This document shows positions 52,929-62,907 of a DNA stretch of 64,000 nt, in pieces. This DNA is from an uncultured Paracoccaceae bacterium (GTDB lineage Bacteria; Pseudomonadota; Alphaproteobacteria; Rhodobacterales; Rhodobacteraceae): assembly GCA_947501555.1 (NCBI GenBank), contig CANMWG010000001.1, positions 2,046,001-2,110,000 on the forward strand. The letters run 5' to 3'. The position numbers and the translations under genes are program-made. How positions within the stretch are numbered: position 1 is the stretch's first letter; the number at the start of each line of letters is the position of its first letter. The notes beneath the pieces are model-generated. The model did no database searches and was not told the DNA's origin. It saw only the letters and a program-made list of their open reading frames with translations.

Positions 52929-53251
52929 ACCGCCAAGACGAAAACGTGACCACTTTGCCGCAGTATCTGACCATCGGATCAGCGTTCTTGACCTAGAACG
53001 GTTCATCGCCCATTTGAAGGGCTCACCCTCAGACGCCGAAGGAGGCGCGTGATGACCGAAGATAGCCAAATAATGGGGACGCTCTGACCAACCGTCAGGG
53101 GTGCTCTTGCGCGTCTCCATCACGAGGGAAATTTCCTTCCACATTTTACCAAATATGACACCGCGCTTTGAAAGGGCGCATGGGGTCGCATTGCGCTTGC
53201 CGTCCTGACCCACGGCAGGTTTGATGTGGCCTGATGGAAAGGAGGGTCACC
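52929..53251. other. Intergenic region after the alginate locus
   Basis: About 320 bases separate uxuA from the EF-G-like gene. I see no clear terminator. A reverse-strand reading frame (52674-53213) extends through uxuA and has no family features. Short coding-like pieces on either strand contain stops, so it may hold a decayed gene, but I cannot identify one. Confidence 0.4.
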
Positions 53252-55297
53252 ATGACCCGCACACTACATACAATCCGCAACATTGGCATCATGGCCCATG
53301 TGGACGCTGGCAAAACAACGCTCACCGAACGTATCCTGTTCAACGCAGGGCGGATCCACAAAACCGGCGACGTCCATACCGGCAACACGGAAATGGACAG
53401 CCGCGCTGTGGAAAAGGCCCATGGGATCACGATCTCGGCCGCCGCAACCTCACTTGAATGGCAGGGCTGCGACATCACCATCATCGACACGCCGGGGCAC
53501 GTCGACTTCACGATTGAGGTCGAACGGTCTTTGCGGGTGCTTGATGGGGCTGTCGCGGTGTTCTCTGCTGTCTCCGGTGTTGAACCGCAGTCCGAAACCG
53601 TCTGGCATCAGGCCAACCGTTACAGCACGCCGCGCATCTGTTTCATCAATAAGATGGACAGTCTGGGTGCTGACTTTGAGGGCTGCGTCGCTGACATCCG
53701 TGACCGCTTAGGCGCGGACCCAATTGTGGTGCAACTGCCGATCGGCGCGGAGAGCGACCTGTCTGGTGTGATCGAGCTGATCAGTATGCAGGCGCTGATC
53801 TGGACCGATGGGGCGACTGAACCGCAAATCGGGCCGGTACCCGGTACGCTAATGGCCAAGGCACAAAAGGCCCGCCAGATGCTGGTCGAAGACGTGGTGG
53901 ATCAAGACGATCATGCCCTTGCCCATTATCTTGAGGGCAAGCCGATTGCGGCCGACCTGCTGACCAAACTGGTCCGGCTGGCCTGCATCAACGGCGCGGG
54001 TGTCCCGGTTCTTGCAGGCTCGGCCTATCGCAACATCGGGGTACAACCCCTGATGGACGCGATCGCGGCCTATTGCCCATCGCCTTTGGACCGTCCCGCG
54101 GTTGAAGGGCGGGACGCGGACGGAACGCCTGTGCAACGCGCAACGGACCCCGAGGCACCATTGTTGGGTTTGGTTGGCAAAACCAAACAGACCCAACATG
54201 GGGCACTGTCGACCGTCCGGCTTTATGCCGGACGGCTGGACAAGGGCATGGCTGTGCTGAACGCAACCACGGGCACACGCGAACGCGTAGGCCGGATCCT
54301 GAAGATGCACGCGGATGATCACCAAGATCTGACGTTTGCACAGGCAGGTGATGTGGTTGCCGTCATGGGGCTGAAATCGGTGCGGGCGGGCGATACATTG
54401 TCCGATCCGAAAGCACCGGTTGTGCTGGATGGTCTGGTCTGTCCCGACCCGGTGATCGAAGCCGTGGTCGAGGCACCCGATGCCGCGTCCCAATCCAAAC
54501 TGGGACAGGCATTGGTGGCGATGGCGCGCGAAGACCCGTCTTTGCGCGTGGGCACCGACACCGAGACAGGCCAAACGCTTGTCGCAGGCATGGGTGAATT
54601 GCACCTCCAGATCTGTCTGGAGGAAATCGCAACAACCCATGGGGTGACAGCCAAGCTGGGGCAACCACGTGTAGCCTACCGCGAAGCTCTGACCCGGGCT
54701 GCCACGGTCGATCGAACGCTGCGCAAGCAATCGGGCGGTCCGGGGCAATATGCGCGGGTCAAGCTGGTGATTGAACCTGCCGAAGACATCGTCTTCGTCA
54801 ATGAAATCACTGGCGGTGCGGTCCCGTCCGAATTCATCCCAGCCGTTGAGGCCGGGGTGCGGGCGGCGCTGAGCACTGGCACCGGGCATGGCTGGCCAAT
54901 CTCAGGGGCCAAGGTCAGGTTGATCGATGGGGCATTCCACCCCAACGACAGCTCGGCCACGGCCTTTGAACGTTGCGCGCGCGAAGCGACAGTCGAAAGC
55001 TTTGCGCAAGCAGGCGTCGTTGTGCTTGAACCGCTGATGAAGGTCGATGTGACATCGCCTGCGGATCATGTGGGCGCTGTCATCGGGGACCTGAATGCGC
55101 GGCGGGGTATGGTGATCAGCTCGGAGGCCGGTAAAGCCGGGCAGCAGATCGTAGCACATGTGCCACTGGCCAACATGTTTGGCTATGTGGGTGCGCTGCG
55201 GTCGCTGTCACGGGGGCGGGCTACCTTTGCGATGGTGCTTGACCACTACGCGCAGGTGCCGGGCGCATTGGCTAAAGAACTGCGTGCAGCCACTTAA
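53252..55297 (+). CDS. Elongation factor G paralogue
   Basis: This 681-residue GTPase has all EF-G domains: G1 AHVDAGKT at 15-22, G3 DTPGHVDF, G4 NKMD, then the domain II, III, IV and V patterns (GGPGQYARV, NARRGM, MFGYVGALRSLSRGRATFAM). GGAGG before ATG 53252 decides the start. It stands alone, without rpsL, rpsG or tuf, so it is probably a second EF-G. Switch I reads KAHGIT at 55-60 where canonical EF-G has ERGIT, so the conserved Arg is replaced by His. Some EF-G paralogues work only in ribosome recycling or translocation. Its role here is unknown. Confidence 0.9.
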   Translation: MTRTLHTIRNIGIMAHVDAGKTTLTERILFNAGRIHKTGDVHTGNTEMDSRAVEKAHGITISAAATSLEWQGCDITIIDTPGHVDFTIEVERSLRVLDGAVAVFSAVSGVEPQSETVWHQANRYSTPRICFINKMDSLGADFEGCVADIRDRLGADPIVVQLPIGAESDLSGVIELISMQALIWTDGATEPQIGPVPGTLMAKAQKARQMLVEDVVDQDDHALAHYLEGKPIAADLLTKLVRLACINGAGVPVLAGSAYRNIGVQPLMDAIAAYCPSPLDRPAVEGRDADGTPVQRATDPEAPLLGLVGKTKQTQHGALSTVRLYAGRLDKGMAVLNATTGTRERVGRILKMHADDHQDLTFAQAGDVVAVMGLKSVRAGDTLSDPKAPVVLDGLVCPDPVIEAVVEAPDAASQSKLGQALVAMAREDPSLRVGTDTETGQTLVAGMGELHLQICLEEIATTHGVTAKLGQPRVAYREALTRAATVDRTLRKQSGGPGQYARVKLVIEPAEDIVFVNEITGGAVPSEFIPAVEAGVRAALSTGTGHGWPISGAKVRLIDGAFHPNDSSATAFERCAREATVESFAQAGVVVLEPLMKVDVTSPADHVGAVIGDLNARRGMVISSEAGKAGQQIVAHVPLANMFGYVGALRSLSRGRATFAMVLDHYAQVPGALAKELRAAT

Positions 55298-55420
55298 ACC
55301 AAACACCCAGGCGGTCATCTTGATCGGCTGGGTGATCTTCACTCTTCTTTTTTCTCCAAATACTCCCGCCGGAGGCAATCCAGACTTTTCAACACGAGAA
55401 AGACTTGTATAGTGCCGGAC

Positions 55421-55501
55421 ATGTCAAAGCGGACACATATCACCAATGCAGCCCTGGCCGGGGCGCTTCCGCACGACCTACTCCTTCTTAGCTGCCTCTG
55501 A
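55421..55501 (+). CDS. Leucine leader peptide
   Basis: This 26-residue reading frame begins MSKRTHITNAALAG and ends DLLLLSCL. Codons 20-23 at 55478-55489 are CTA CTC CTT CTT, four leucines in a row, and the last codon before the stop is a fifth Leu. The stop lies inside a ten-base perfect inverted repeat. This is the layout of an amino-acid leader peptide for attenuation: ribosomes stalled by scarce Leu-tRNA would change the RNA fold. It lies 66 bases before a cupin gene and 435 bases before leuA. It is too short to be noticed by length filters. Confidence 0.75.
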   Translation: MSKRTHITNAALAGALPHDLLLLSCL

Positions 55502-55530
55502 GCGTGCCTTCCGGCGCGACCGCTCAGAGG
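55495..55530 (+). promoter_or_regulatory. Attenuator hairpin of the leucine leader
   Basis: CCTCTGAGCG at 55495-55504 pairs perfectly with CGCTCAGAGG at 55521-55530 over a 16-base loop. It overlaps the leader stop codon. An upstream GCACG at 55471-55475 can pair with CGTGC at 55503-55507, which would disrupt the hairpin, so two alternative folds exist. No T run follows, so control may be by translation or Rho rather than intrinsic termination. Confidence 0.6.
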
Positions 55531-55567
55531 TGAACAGCGCCAGGACACGTTAAGCTAAGGACATATC

Positions 55568-55924
55568 ATGAAATCGATCAATCTTGCTGAGAAACTCAGC
55601 CTGTTTCAAACCCATTGGGACCCCAAAGTGGTGTCCGCCTACAACGGCAACGACGTCATGGTCGTGAAGTTTCAAGGCGAATTCCCGTTTCACAAACATG
55701 ACGACACCGATGACTTCTTTCTCGTGCTCGAAGGCGAAATGTTCATGGACCTTGAAGGCCAGGACAGCGTCAAAGTGAGCGCGGGCGAGCTTTTCATTGT
55801 GCCCAAAGGCGTTGTACATCGTCCCCGAGCGGAACATGAGGTCAAAGTGCTTTTGATCGAACCCATCGGTGAACCCAATTCCGGCGACGCGGACAGACCC
55901 GCCGCTGCCAAAGACCATATTTGA
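55568..55924 (+). CDS. Cupin-domain protein between leucine leader and leuA
   Basis: This 118-residue single cupin has the metal motif FHKHDDTDDFFLVLEGEMFM and the second motif IVPKGVVHRP, so a metal-binding barrel is likely. AAGGA lies eight bases before the ATG. Its stop is 12 bases before the leuA start, so it belongs to the leucine-regulated transcript. Its chemistry is unknown. Such cupins are often annotated as general mannose-6-phosphate-isomerase-like proteins, with no support for that activity. Confidence 0.85.
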   Translation: MKSINLAEKLSLFQTHWDPKVVSAYNGNDVMVVKFQGEFPFHKHDDTDDFFLVLEGEMFMDLEGQDSVKVSAGELFIVPKGVVHRPRAEHEVKVLLIEPIGEPNSGDADRPAAAKDHI

Positions 55925-55936
55925 AGGAGCATGATC

Positions 55937-57496
55937 ATGACCAAGGATAACGTCCTGATCTTCGACACCACACTGCGCGACGGCGAACAATCCCCGGGCG
56001 CGACCATGACCCATGATGAAAAGCTGGAAATCGCTGAATTGCTGGATGACATGGGCGTCGACATTATCGAAGCCGGGTTCCCCATCGCATCTGAAGGCGA
56101 CTTCAAAGCGGTGTCTGAGATCGCAGAGCGGGCCAAGTCATCCGTCATCTGCGGGCTGTCGCGGGCGAACTTCAAAGACATCGACCGGTGTTGGGAAGCG
56201 GTCAAGCATGCCAAGCAGCCGCGCATCCACACGTTTATCGGCACCTCGCCCTTGCACCGGGCGATCCCGAACCTGACGCAGGACGAAATGGCAGACCGCA
56301 TCCACGAATGCGTCACACATGCGCGCAACCTCTGCGACAACGTGCAGTGGTCCTCCATGGACGCCACGCGCACGGAAGAAGATTTTCTTTGCCGCACGGT
56401 TGAGATTGCCATCAAAGCGGGCGCGACAACAATCAACATCCCAGACACAGTAGGCTACACCGCACCCGTGGAAAGCGCCGACCTGATCCGGATGCTGATT
56501 GAAAAAGTGCCCGGCGCAGACGAAGTGATTTTCGCCACGCACTGCCACAACGATCTGGGCATGGCGACAGCGAATAGCTTGGCAGCCGTCGAGGGCGGCG
56601 CGCGTCAAGTCGAATGCACGATCAACGGGTTGGGCGAACGGGCGGGGAATACGGCACTGGAAGAGGTCGTGATGGCCCTGAAAGTGCGTGGCGACATCAT
56701 GCCGTTTGAGACCCGTATCGACACGCGCAAGATCATGAACATCTCGCGCCGGGTCGCGACAGTGTCGGGGTTTGCAGTGCAGTTCAACAAAGCCATCGTT
56801 GGCAAAAACGCCTTCGCCCATGAAAGCGGGATCCATCAGGATGGCATGCTGAAGAACCGAGAAACATTCGAGGTGATGAAGCCCGAAGATGTGGGCCTGT
56901 CCGGCACCTCCCTGCCCTTGGGCAAACACTCAGGCCGGGCGGCGCTGCGGGCGAAATTGTCAGAGCTGGGATTCGACATGGCAGACAACCAGCTCAAGGA
57001 CGTCTTTTTCCGGTTCAAGGACCTGGCTGACCGCAAGAAGGAAGTCTTTGACGACGATCTGATGGCGCTGGTCTATCAAAATGAAAGCGGCGAAGACCGG
57101 TTGCGGTTGAAGTCACTGAAAGTCGTTTGCGGCACCGACGGCCCGCAAACCGCTGATATGGTCATGGAGATTGACGGTGCCGATGTTAAAACATCGGCCA
57201 CGGGGGACGGCCCTGTGGATGCCACCTTCAATGCCGTAAAGGCGTTGTTCCCCCATGGTGCCCGTTTGCAATTGTATCAGGTGAGTGCTGTTACAGAAGG
57301 CACCGACGCACAGGCCACCGTGTCCGTCCGAATGGAGGAAGACGGACGCATCGCCACCGGCCAATCGGCGGATACCGATACCGTTGTGGCCAGTGCCAAA
57401 GCCTATATCAACGCGCTCAACCGCCTGCTGGTGCGGCGCGAACAATCCGAGCCCGGTTATGACGTCAAAGGCGTCAGTTACAAGGACGCGACCTGA
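55937..57496 (+). CDS. leuA: 2-Isopropylmalate synthase
   Basis: This 519-residue enzyme condenses acetyl-CoA and 2-ketoisovalerate in the first committed step of leucine synthesis. It has the N-terminal TIM barrel with IFDTTLRDGEQSPGA and the metal-binding FATHCHNDLGMA, and a C-terminal regulatory LeuA dimer domain from about residue 385 that senses leucine. AAGGAG at 55924-55929 is one base from ATG 55931 but seven bases from ATG 55937, so I take 55937. The upstream leader peptide indicates attenuation by leucine, in addition to feedback inhibition. Confidence 0.95.
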   Translation: MTKDNVLIFDTTLRDGEQSPGATMTHDEKLEIAELLDDMGVDIIEAGFPIASEGDFKAVSEIAERAKSSVICGLSRANFKDIDRCWEAVKHAKQPRIHTFIGTSPLHRAIPNLTQDEMADRIHECVTHARNLCDNVQWSSMDATRTEEDFLCRTVEIAIKAGATTINIPDTVGYTAPVESADLIRMLIEKVPGADEVIFATHCHNDLGMATANSLAAVEGGARQVECTINGLGERAGNTALEEVVMALKVRGDIMPFETRIDTRKIMNISRRVATVSGFAVQFNKAIVGKNAFAHESGIHQDGMLKNRETFEVMKPEDVGLSGTSLPLGKHSGRAALRAKLSELGFDMADNQLKDVFFRFKDLADRKKEVFDDDLMALVYQNESGEDRLRLKSLKVVCGTDGPQTADMVMEIDGADVKTSATGDGPVDATFNAVKALFPHGARLQLYQVSAVTEGTDAQATVSVRMEEDGRIATGQSADTDTVVASAKAYINALNRLLVRREQSEPGYDVKGVSYKDAT

Positions 57497-57528
57497 CGCG
57501 ATGTGCCATAGCAGCGGGGGTACTCACG

Positions 57529-58065
57529 ATGCTATTGAGTTCCTCAGTTGCCGCGGTCGCATGCCCGACATCCGCGGATTTGGACAGGGGCGTACAACTG
57601 GGTTGGGCTCGGTCAAGCACTTCAATGTTGTTTCGCCGCATTGACGGTGTGCTCTTTGAGGGGGCCATCGTCACCGCTGACATTCCTGACACACTAGAAT
57701 GGCGACGCTATGATCACCCGCTGCTATAATCTTGGCAACGGGCGGACATCAATTTTGACAAGCTGACATATGACCCGCCAGTCGATCAACTTGACCAATT
57801 GCAGCCTGGACAAACATGGCGGTCAACCCGCATGTACCTCTCTGACGCTCACCCTGATCTCATCGATCATTACGAAATCATCCGCTACGATGTAGCCCCT
57901 GGCGAGCGACAACTGGGCGATTGCACTTATGAGGTGATATACTTTGGGCGTCAAAGCGGGGTCGACCAAATGCACGACCTCGAATATGCGCCCGCATTAG
58001 GATTGGTGATTGGGTTCACCACCTTCACCAATGAGGGTTTCGTGGATGGCTGGAAGGGTCTTTGA
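57529..58065 (+). pseudogene. Unknown secreted protein gene interrupted by an in-frame stop
   Basis: A reading frame starts at ATG 57529 with a signal-peptide-like MLLSSSVAAVACPTS and runs 66 codons to TAA at 57727-57729. The same frame continues without another stop to 58065 (SWQRADINFDKL onward, then LGDCTYEVIYFGRQ and GFTTFTNEG). The coding-like composition on both sides suggests one gene of about 178 codons broken by a single nonsense change. I do not recognise the family. A sequencing error at 57727 would give the same picture. It lies 32 bases after leuA. Confidence 0.6.
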
Positions 58066-59495
<1,430 letters not shown>

Positions 59496-59514
59496 CATCA
59501 GACCAAAGGCATCA

Positions 59515-60438
59515 ATGGCCAAGGATAAGAACAGCGAAGACTACATCGGCCCGATCCGGCGCTTGCTGGTCGGGCTTCTGGTGCTTGCGCTGTTTGGGTT
59601 ATTCCTGATCTGGCGGATCGATAGCCCAAGGGTCGAAAGGTTCAGGGCAGCAGCCATCGACCGGGTGGTGCCGTCTTTCGCTTGGGCGATGGCCCCGGTC
59701 AACGGGACCGTCAACCTTTTCAGCGACTTCCAAAGCTATCAACAGCTGCGCGCGCAAAACCAAGACCTGCGGCGGGAACTGCAGCAGATGAAGGCCTGGA
59801 AAGAGGCCGCCCTGCAGCTAGAGCAGGAAAACGCCAAACTGCTTGACCTGAACAACGTCAGCCTTGATCCGCAACTGACCTATGTGACTGGGGTCGTGAT
59901 TACAGACAGCGGATCGCCCTTCCGCCAATCGGTGCTGGTGAACGTGGGCGCGCGCGATGGGATCATCGATGGTTGGCCAACCATGGACGGGATCGGACTT
60001 GTCGGGCGGATCGCGGGTGTTGGGCAGAACACCAGCCGGGTTCTGCTGCTCACAGATACATCCAGCCGCATTCCGATCACGATACAGCCATCTGGACAAA
60101 AGGCGATTCTGGCGGGCGACAACACGCTGAACCCGCCGATTGAATTTCTCGAAGACACCGCCATGGTACGGCCGGGCGACCGGGTTGTGTCATCCGGCGA
60201 TGGCGGCGTTTTTCCGGCGGACCTGCTTGTGGGCCAAGTGGCGCTTGGGACGGACAACAGGTTGCGGGTGCGGCTCTCTGCTGATTATCAGCGGCTGGAA
60301 TTCCTCCGGGTACTGCGATCACAGCCGCATGAAGACATCCCCGACCCCCAAGACCTGTTGGCCCCTGATGCGGAATTCTTCGGCCCCGCGGCGCTGACAC
60401 CATCAGCGCTGAATACAAGCGAAGTCACCGATGGCTGA
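59515..60438 (+). CDS. mreC: Rod-shape protein MreC
   Basis: This 307-residue protein has an N-terminal membrane helix (LLVGLLVLALFGLFLIW, about 18-35), a periplasmic coiled coil (about 75-115, rich in Gln, Leu and Glu) and a two-domain beta region (VTGVVITDSGSPFRQSVLVN onward). MreC binds PBP2 and MreD and links them to MreB. AAAGG precedes the ATG. Its stop overlaps mreD by eight bases. Confidence 0.95.
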   Translation: MAKDKNSEDYIGPIRRLLVGLLVLALFGLFLIWRIDSPRVERFRAAAIDRVVPSFAWAMAPVNGTVNLFSDFQSYQQLRAQNQDLRRELQQMKAWKEAALQLEQENAKLLDLNNVSLDPQLTYVTGVVITDSGSPFRQSVLVNVGARDGIIDGWPTMDGIGLVGRIAGVGQNTSRVLLLTDTSSRIPITIQPSGQKAILAGDNTLNPPIEFLEDTAMVRPGDRVVSSGDGGVFPADLLVGQVALGTDNRLRVRLSADYQRLEFLRVLRSQPHEDIPDPQDLLAPDAEFFGPAALTPSALNTSEVTDG

Positions 60439-60970
60439 GCGCACGGACCCCCGCATCTGGATGAATCGCGGCCTGTTTCTGTTCGCAGCTTTCGTCATTG
60501 TCGTGGCGCAACTTGTACCGCTTGATCTACGACCTGTGAATTGGGCATGGCCCGACATCCTACTGGCAATGACACTTGCTTGGGTGGCGCGCAAACCGGC
60601 TTTTGCGCCCGTCGCAGTCATCGCTGCGATCTTCTTGATGACCGATCTTTTGCTGCACCGCCCGCCGGGGCTTTGGGCCGCGCTTGTCGTAATCCTGACA
60701 GAGACCGTACGGCGGCAACACAGGGATTTCCGGAACATGCCCGTATTGGTAGAGTGGGGCACGATTAGCATCGGGATTGTGGCGATCACTTTAATGAACC
60801 GGTTGATCACTGCAATTGTGATGGTCCCACAACCGCCCTTGGGCTTGACGCTGATCCAGATGCTCTCAACAATCGCGATATACCCGTTAGTTGTGATCAT
60901 CGGCCATTTTGCCTTTGGCATCACGCGCGCCGCACCCGGACAAACAGGCAGCCGAGGCCAAAAGATATGA
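60431..60970 (+). CDS. mreD: Rod-shape protein MreD
   Basis: This 179-residue integral membrane protein has five or six hydrophobic segments and little else, as in MreD. It lies between mreC (eight-base overlap) and mrdA (four-base overlap), the usual place. MreD is part of the elongasome, though its exact role is unsettled. Sequence alone would be weak; context makes the call. Confidence 0.92.
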   Translation: MAERTDPRIWMNRGLFLFAAFVIVVAQLVPLDLRPVNWAWPDILLAMTLAWVARKPAFAPVAVIAAIFLMTDLLLHRPPGLWAALVVILTETVRRQHRDFRNMPVLVEWGTISIGIVAITLMNRLITAIVMVPQPPLGLTLIQMLSTIAIYPLVVIIGHFAFGITRAAPGQTGSRGQKI

Positions 60971-62907
60971 AAAGACCGCCGAAGGACGTCATCGAGAGCG
61001 CGCGTATCATTTCGCGGCGGGCATTGGTTGTTGGTGGGGTACAGCTGGGCGTGATCGGTGCGCTTGGCTGGCGGTTACAATCGATGCAGGTGGAACAGGC
61101 CGATGAATTCCGGCTACTGGCCGAGGAGAACCGGATCAACATCCGCCTGCTGCCACCAGCGCGTGGGCTGGTCTTTGACCGCAATGGCGTGCCGATTGCG
61201 GATAACGAACAAAACTATCGGGTTGTGATGGTGCGCGAAGACGCCGGTGACGTGGGCGAAGTGCTCGCTAAACTTACCGAGATCGTGGATATCGACCCCG
61301 ATGATCTAACCCGCGCGATGGATGAAATGCAGCGGCGCTCACCCTTTGTGCCGGTGACTATTGCAGACCGACTATCATGGGAAGACGTCGCACAGATCAA
61401 CCTCAACACCCCTGCCCTGCCCGGCATCCAGGCCGAAGTAGGGCTCAGTCGGGTTTACCCGTGGGGCGCCGATCTGGCGCATGTTGTGGGCTACGTGGGC
61501 CCAGTTAGTGACTATGATCTCAGCCGGATCGACGACCCTGATCCACTGCTGCAAATCCCGAAATTCCAAATAGGGAAAACAGGGGCCGAGAATAAGCTGG
61601 AGCAAACCCTCCGCGGTTCGGCGGGCAACCGGCGGATCGAGGTGAACGCCGCAGGCCGGATCATGCGCGAACTGGATCGGCAAGAGGGCGATCCGGGCAA
61701 AGATGTCCAACTGACCATCGACAGCCGGTTGCAATCCTACGTGCAAGCCCGGCTTGATGGTGAAAGTGCCGGGGCTGTGGTCATCGATCTGGAAAACGGA
61801 GACCTGCGCGCCATTGGGTCTGCACCCGCCTTTGATCCCAATCTCTTTGTGCGGGGCATATCAACGACCGACTGGACTGGATTGAACGAAGACAAATACA
61901 GACCCTTGGCTGCCAAAGCCGTGCAAGGTACCTACCCGCCGGGCTCAACGTTCAAGATGGTCACGCTACTCGCAGCCATGGAAGAGGGGCTCGTCGCACC
62001 GGATGAAACCGTATACTGCCCGGGCTTCACGGACGTGTTCAACATTCGGTTCCACTGTTGGAAACGGGGTGGGCACGGGAACGTCAACCTGCACGAAAGC
62101 CTCAAGCAATCCTGCGACTGCTATTACTATGAGATCAGCCAACGGGTCGGTATCGACAAGATGGCGGAAATGGCGCGCAAACTGGGGCTTGGGATCAGAC
62201 ATGATCTGCCGCTCTCGGCTGTGGCGCAGGGGCTAGCCCCTGACAAGGCATGGAAAACCTCGGTGCGTGGTGAAGACTGGCGGATCGGGGACACCGTGAA
62301 CGCGTCGATTGGGCAAGGCTACGTACTGGCATCGCCATTGCAACTGGCAGTTATGAGCGCGCGGATCGCCACCGGGCGCGAGGTCACGCCGCGTTTGGTT
62401 AAGCTGATCGATGGGGTCGAACAACCCTCTGGGCTGGGCGAAAGCCTTGGGATCAATGAAAACACGCTGCGGCGGATCCGGGCCTCGATGGATGAAGTCT
62501 GCAACCACAGACGGGGCACGGCCTATGGATCGCGGATTATTGATGATGCGCATAAGATGGCGGGCAAAACAGGTACCAGTCAGGTACGCCGGATCACACC
62601 CGAAGAACGCGCGGCCGGAGTGACGCGGAACGAAGACCTGCCATGGGAACGTAGGGACCACGCGCTTTTTGTGGGCTTCGCGCCCTACGACAACCCACGC
62701 TATGCAGTGTCGGTGGTGGTCGAGCACGGCGGCGGTGGGTCGCGTGCCGCAGCGCCCATCGCACGCGACATTATTCTGCAGGCACAATTCGGCGGGCCAC
62801 CCCCGCTTGAAGTCTACCCCTCAGGCCTGCGCGATCAAATCGCAGCGCAACAACAGCGGATCGACTCACGGATCCCGCCCGGCGCCAAGGGGCGCAGCGA
62901 AGTATGA
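60967..62907 (+). CDS. mrdA: Penicillin-binding protein 2 (elongation transpeptidase)
   Basis: This 646-residue class B PBP has one N-terminal membrane helix (ALVVGGVQLGVIGALGW, about 18-34), a non-catalytic dimerisation region, and a transpeptidase domain with Ser327-x2-Lys330 in GSTFKM, Ser382-Cys-Asp384 in KQSCDC and Lys534-Thr-Gly-Thr537. It crosslinks peptidoglycan during cell elongation together with RodA. The start overlaps mreD and the stop overlaps rodA, each by four bases. All motifs are intact. Confidence 0.96.
   Translation: MKRPPKDVIESARIISRRALVVGGVQLGVIGALGWRLQSMQVEQADEFRLLAEENRINIRLLPPARGLVFDRNGVPIADNEQNYRVVMVREDAGDVGEVLAKLTEIVDIDPDDLTRAMDEMQRRSPFVPVTIADRLSWEDVAQINLNTPALPGIQAEVGLSRVYPWGADLAHVVGYVGPVSDYDLSRIDDPDPLLQIPKFQIGKTGAENKLEQTLRGSAGNRRIEVNAAGRIMRELDRQEGDPGKDVQLTIDSRLQSYVQARLDGESAGAVVIDLENGDLRAIGSAPAFDPNLFVRGISTTDWTGLNEDKYRPLAAKAVQGTYPPGSTFKMVTLLAAMEEGLVAPDETVYCPGFTDVFNIRFHCWKRGGHGNVNLHESLKQSCDCYYYEISQRVGIDKMAEMARKLGLGIRHDLPLSAVAQGLAPDKAWKTSVRGEDWRIGDTVNASIGQGYVLASPLQLAVMSARIATGREVTPRLVKLIDGVEQPSGLGESLGINENTLRRIRASMDEVCNHRRGTAYGSRIIDDAHKMAGKTGTSQVRRITPEERAAGVTRNEDLPWERRDHALFVGFAPYDNPRYAVSVVVEHGGGGSRAAAPIARDIILQAQFGGPPPLEVYPSGLRDQIAAQQQRIDSRIPPGAKGRSEV

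Noticed and set aside
52674..53213. Minus-strand reading frame spanning the uxuA end and intergenic region
   Set aside because: Half lies opposite uxuA, and the rest has no recognisable domain.
53849..54889. Minus-strand reading frame of 346 codons
   Set aside because: It is opposite the EF-G paralogue and shows no motif or ribosome binding site of its own.
55304..55334. CACCCAG/CTGGGTG inverted repeat after the EF-G paralogue as a terminator
   Set aside because: The stem is only seven bases with a 17-base loop, and the T-rich stretch is too far away for a confident call.
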